A stretch of DNA of 17,268 bases, taken from NCBI GenBank assembly GCA_002506755.1, contig DAYD01000013.1, positions 1 to 17,268 of the forward strand. Direction: 5' to 3'. Both the position numbers and the translations under genes were made by a program. The notes below the pieces were generated by a model. It had not been told where the DNA came from. It ran no database searches and saw only the letters and a list, made by a program, of their open reading frames with translations. Positions 14,246-17,268 of the stretch are shown piece after piece. Source of the stretch: Euryarchaeota archaeon UBA462. Lineage in GTDB: Archaea; Thermoplasmatota; Poseidoniia; Poseidoniales; Thalassarchaeaceae. The first letter of the stretch is position 1; every line of letters begins with the position of its first letter.

Positions 14246-14959
14246 TTATCTAAGCAGAGCCTTTAGAAGCTCAATAGACCCCTCCTTACCTCGACTATCG
14301 GTGATACAATCCGCTGCCTTTACAACATCAGGAAACTCGTCGCTTACAGCTACGGAAAACCCAACAAGTTCGAACATGGAAATGTCATTCTGGGCGTCAC
14401 CACATGCGATTACCCTTGCAGGATCTATACCCCTCCTTCTGAGAGCCAATTCTAGAGCGCTAGCTTTGTTGATGCCAGGTTTGACTATGTGTACGGCGAA
14501 TCCAGTTGGTACTACCTTCAGATCTGACCACTCGCTTTCTGAGATTAGCTGCGCCATCAATTCGTGTTGACCAGTCTCTTTCATGCACCATTCAGTCTCC
14601 CTCCATCTGTTTGATTCTATACCCTCTGGATCCAAATCTTCTATCTGGTTCGCCAGCCATTTAGCAGCGTCTTTTGCCCTTTTACCATCGGACAGAGCCA
14701 GTATTTCGTGACCTTTGTAACTGTCCCAGATCATCCCCCCGTTTTCGGCTACTATGAAACCAGAAGCACCTATCGCTTGACTTATCGGAGTTGCGTTAGG
14801 GAGAGTTCGACCGGTGGCTAGTGAAACAGTCATCACCTCCCTATCCACTCTCCTTGCCAGCTTTACAAGCTCATCGTGGAATCCATCTGAATCAAGCAGC
14901 GTCCCATCCACATCAAACACTACCATGTCCCACTCATTTGGGTTCGGAATCTCTACCAT
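14246..14959 (-). CDS. HAD-superfamily phosphatase, archaeal phosphoglycolate phosphatase-like
   Basis: This 237-residue protein is a HAD hydrolase of the Cof/IIB cap type, closest to archaeal phosphoglycolate phosphatases of the TA0175 kind, which clear 2-phosphoglycolate. Motif I is D16-V-D18-G-T in V-V-F-D-V-D-G-T-L-L-D. Motif II is S-L-A-T-G-R-T. A lysine of motif III is in G-I-N-K-A-S-A-L, and motif IV is A-C-G-D-A-Q-N-D-I-S-M-F. The cap (about 80-150) contains E-N-G-G-M-I. Sucrose-phosphate or mannosyl-phosphoglycerate phosphatase activity is an alternative. The frame stays open to GTG 15010, but the extra residues (Cys-rich, unconserved) look non-coding. ATG 14959 or ATG 14926 fit the family better, and I chose 14959 without a good ribosome-binding site to decide. 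It converges on the tRNA and diverges from the metal ATPase. Confidence 0.85.
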   Translation of the reverse strand: MVEIPNPNEWDMVVFDVDGTLLDSDGFHDELVKLARRVDREVMTVSLATGRTLPNATPISQAIGASGFIVAENGGMIWDSYKGHEILALSDGKRAKDAAKWLANQIEDLDPEGIESNRWRETEWCMKETGQHELMAQLISESEWSDLKVVPTGFAVHIVKPGINKASALELALRRRGIDPARVIACGDAQNDISMFELVGFSVAVSDEFPDVVKAADCITDSRGKEGSIELLKALLR

Positions 14960-15040
14960 GCCTCGACGGAGTGTCTTACATTCAAGATACCACCGACAAC
15001 AAGACATCACGTTGAAGCGACATGAGACATTGGGCGCTTC

Positions 15041-17268
15041 ATGCCTGAAGATTCTGAGGACTTCTTAATATTGGAAGACGATGAGGGCGAGTCTAATCAA
15101 ATCAAATCAGTTTCTAGAAGAATCCCGTTTCCCAAGATAGCAATTCCACGGCCAAGTTTACTCGTCGACAAGTCGAACGAAATGGAACAAATGGAAGGCG
15201 ATGATGATGACTATTTTGAAATCTCAATGGATGGAACCCACAGTTTTGACTGGCCCATCAGGGGTATGGATTGTCCCGATTGCGCGATGAAGGCAACAAG
15301 GGCCATCAATAGACTTCCTGGCGTAGACTCTTGTAGAATTTCCATCGCTGAAGGTACCGTAGAGGTCTCTCAGGATATTTCAAGAGGTTCTATTTCGAGG
15401 TCCTCCTCTGTTCTTTCCAGTCTTGGGCACGATCCTGATTTAGGTTGGCTAAGAGCAGTTGGAACAACTTCTGACAGGGTCTCCTCTAAACTTGGTGTAG
15501 ATGAAAACGGTTTAAGGGACTGGTTTCTTAATATCCCTGGAATACTAGATGCAAGGATAGGCAAAGGAAGCATAGACTTGAAGAAAGTGTGGATTCAAGA
15601 TCCTGAGCTTAGGGAAGCATCCGAGAGAAAGATGTATTCTGCCTTGGCCAATGGAAGAAGACTTTCCCCAATTATAGATTCTGGATTTAGGAAGGATCAG
15701 GTCCAGCTACTATCATCAGTTCTGTCCATACCATTGATTTTCTTGATAGCTGGCTTAGAATCTAACGCAGATATTCCGGCTATAATTCCATGGTTGCTCG
15801 CTTTATCTGGAATTGCCTTCGCTGGAAATCAGCTTTTCTTAGAGGCCTTCTCAAGTCTAAAAAATAGAGTGGTCGGTTTTCAGGTGCTTACATCGCTTGC
15901 AATTTTGGGGGCTATTATGTTAGGAGAGCTAGTGGAGGCAATCATGGTGGTATCTCTAGTGGCATTTGCTTCGCATCTGGAGAACAGGGCACTGATTAGA
16001 GCTAGAGAATCAATGCAAGGCGGACTAGATAGATTGCCGAGAATGGCCAGATTAGCATCGCACAGAGATAAAGACCAGAAGAGGGAGTTAGGATCTTTGG
16101 ACATTGTAAAAGCAATTTCGACATCCTCATCTTTTGGCAATCACCATGATGACGACCTCATCCCAGTTGAGGCATTAGAAATAGGAGAGGCAGTAGAAGT
16201 TAGGTCCGGTGAAACTGTTCCAGTCGATGGAAGAATAATCGAGGGTAGGGGGACTATTGACAGGGCCCCATTAACTGGCGAACCAATACCAGTCCCCGTT
16301 AAGGAGGGTGACATAGTGGAGGCAGGACTAGTCTTAGCCCGTGGACCTATAGTAATCAAATCGGAGGCGATGGGAGGAGAAACACGTCTCTCGAGCCTAA
16401 TCGAACTGGTTAGGTATTACAAGGACCAACCGACAAGAACTCAGTCCGCTATCGAACGGTTTACCTTGGTCTGGACTCCATTAGTGGTTCTCACCGCTCC
16501 GATTATTGCATTCCTGTTTGCCCCATCAACAGAGCAAGCAATTATCACAACCCTTCTGCTTTGGGTTGTTTCATGCCCATGTTCACTACTTCTTGCCTCC
16601 CCTGTTCCCCATGCAGCTGCACTAACTACTGCTTCATCGTTCGGTCTTATAGCAAGAGGGGGCGACATCCTAGAGTCTGCAGCAGAGGTTCAGCTTGCAC
16701 TTTTGGACAAGACCGGGACCCTCACAAGTGGTCGTCCGACCATAACTAGGATTTTCATAGCAAAGGATGAGGACGAATCAAGGATACTAAGGATAGCCGC
16801 TGGATTGGAATCTCGTTCCAACCATCCTTATGCCAAGACCATAATCAAAGAGGCGGAAAGAAGATCACTAAAACCAATGAGTATTACTAAGTTTAGTGAC
16901 GGCGATGCCGGAGTCTCTGGGTCACTCAGAGGAAAGGCAGTAATGCTTGGAAGAGCGGACTGGATCCGTTCAGAAGGAGTCAAATTCTCAGAAAAGATTG
17001 AGAATGCCCTGATTGAGTCTAGGACCGCGGGTTCTGGTACCAGTATTCTTTCGCTCGACGGAGAGGCCATCGCTTCGATTAGTTTCGCTCATGATGACGC
17101 TAGGGAAGGGGTTATGGAGGCAATCAGGGATCTGGAAGCTCACGGAGTATCGACGGAGATACTTAGCGGAGATGAGCAGGCAAGTGTTGAGGCATTCGCT
17201 AGAGAAATAGGCATGGACTCATCAATGTGCAAGGGAGGTTTTGATCCCGAGCAAAAGGCCGAATACGT
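15041..17268 (+). CDS. P1B-type heavy-metal ATPase, C-terminus cut by window edge
   Basis: The frame runs open from ATG 15041 to the edge (742 codons). P1B ATPases pump transition metals across the membrane. Residues 1-70 are an acidic tail, followed by an HMA metal-binding domain with G-M-D-C-P-D-C (C78, C81). A ~100-residue stretch without a Cys pair may be a degenerate second HMA domain. Four membrane segments (about 230-330) contain G-E-L-V-E-A-I-M-V-V, typical of the Zn/Cd group. The actuator domain has T-G-E at 412-414. The sixth segment has C512-P-C514. The phosphorylation motif is D556-K-T-G-T-L-T, and the nucleotide-binding H-P is at 595-596. An insertion at about 335-372 ends in G-N-H-H-D-D-D. 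The C-terminal G-D-G-x-N-D and the last two segments, which help decide the metal, lie outside the window. Zinc or cadmium export is favoured over copper, but this is not certain. It diverges from the HAD gene across an 81-base gap. Confidence 0.93.
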   Translation, partial: MPEDSEDFLILEDDEGESNQIKSVSRRIPFPKIAIPRPSLLVDKSNEMEQMEGDDDDYFEISMDGTHSFDWPIRGMDCPDCAMKATRAINRLPGVDSCRISIAEGTVEVSQDISRGSISRSSSVLSSLGHDPDLGWLRAVGTTSDRVSSKLGVDENGLRDWFLNIPGILDARIGKGSIDLKKVWIQDPELREASERKMYSALANGRRLSPIIDSGFRKDQVQLLSSVLSIPLIFLIAGLESNADIPAIIPWLLALSGIAFAGNQLFLEAFSSLKNRVVGFQVLTSLAILGAIMLGELVEAIMVVSLVAFASHLENRALIRARESMQGGLDRLPRMARLASHRDKDQKRELGSLDIVKAISTSSSFGNHHDDDLIPVEALEIGEAVEVRSGETVPVDGRIIEGRGTIDRAPLTGEPIPVPVKEGDIVEAGLVLARGPIVIKSEAMGGETRLSSLIELVRYYKDQPTRTQSAIERFTLVWTPLVVLTAPIIAFLFAPSTEQAIITTLLLWVVSCPCSLLLASPVPHAAALTTASSFGLIARGGDILESAAEVQLALLDKTGTLTSGRPTITRIFIAKDEDESRILRIAAGLESRSNHPYAKTIIKEAERRSLKPMSITKFSDGDAGVSGSLRGKAVMLGRADWIRSEGVKFSEKIENALIESRTAGSGTSILSLDGEAIASISFAHDDAREGVMEAIRDLEAHGVSTEILSGDEQASVEAFAREIGMDSSMCKGGFDPEQKAEY

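Noticed and set aside
14960..15010. N-terminal extension of the HAD phosphatase to GTG 15010
   Set aside because: The added residues are Cys-rich and unlike the family, and would leave almost no room for the divergent ATPase promoter.
1..17268. Search for CRISPR arrays, insertion sequences, toxin-antitoxin pairs or a defence island
   Set aside because: No regularly spaced repeats, transposase, terminal inverted repeats or paired small toxin-like genes were seen; nearly every base is in a housekeeping, metabolic or surface-protein gene.

Overview
The window reads as a compact archaeal chromosome segment. Archaeal or eukaryote-type information genes are present: ribosomal proteins S8e and S10, SRP19, EF-1 alpha, a GINS subunit, an MCT-1-like PUA protein and a family B DNA polymerase with a C-terminal PIP-like motif. 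They are mixed with enzymes more usual in bacteria: a ThrH-type phosphatase, a TrhO rhodanese, a PepC/bleomycin hydrolase, a large-form branched-chain aminotransferase and an iodotyrosine-deiodinase-like flavoenzyme. Surface proteins carry bacterial-style lipoboxes, PKD and collagen-like modules, and a PGF-type C-terminal sorting signal. With near-even base composition by eye and very short intergenic gaps, this suggests a marine euryarchaeon of the Poseidoniia (Marine Group II) or a relative in the Thermoplasmatota. That placement is inference from gene content, not a computed phylogeny.

Layout. 1-2172 is a minus-strand block reading leftward: PUA protein, PGF-anchored secreted protein, IYD-like nitroreductase, then a collagen-like lipoprotein cut by the left edge. 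2190-4977 is a plus-strand run: ThrH, S8e, SRP19, TrhO, GNAT acetyltransferase. It meets the minus-strand branched-chain aminotransferase (4981-6081) tail to tail. Divergent from that, 6148-11772 runs plus: DNA polymerase B, PKD lipoprotein, EF-1 alpha, S10. 11780-14044 is minus: GINS subunit, then PepC-like peptidase downstream. A tRNA-Leu(CAA) with encoded CCA lies at 14154-14238 (plus). It is followed tail to tail by a minus-strand HAD phosphatase, and a divergent P1B-type metal ATPase runs off the right edge.

How the genes fit together. Much of the window serves translation: S8e, S10, EF-1 alpha, tRNA-Leu, TrhO wobble-uridine modification, the PUA protein, and SRP19 for protein targeting. 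PolB and GINS serve the replication fork. The rest are amino-acid metabolism (ThrH, aminotransferase, peptidase), surface proteins and metal export. No gap exceeds 300 bases. I saw no insertion sequence, CRISPR array, phage module or recognisable new defence system. The most unusual items are the IYD homologue with an intact halotyrosine-binding triad, the archaeal TrhO, and the metal ATPase with an acidic N-terminus and a His/Asp-rich insertion. Several starts are non-ATG or differ from the longest reading frame; where I chose one, the reason is given.
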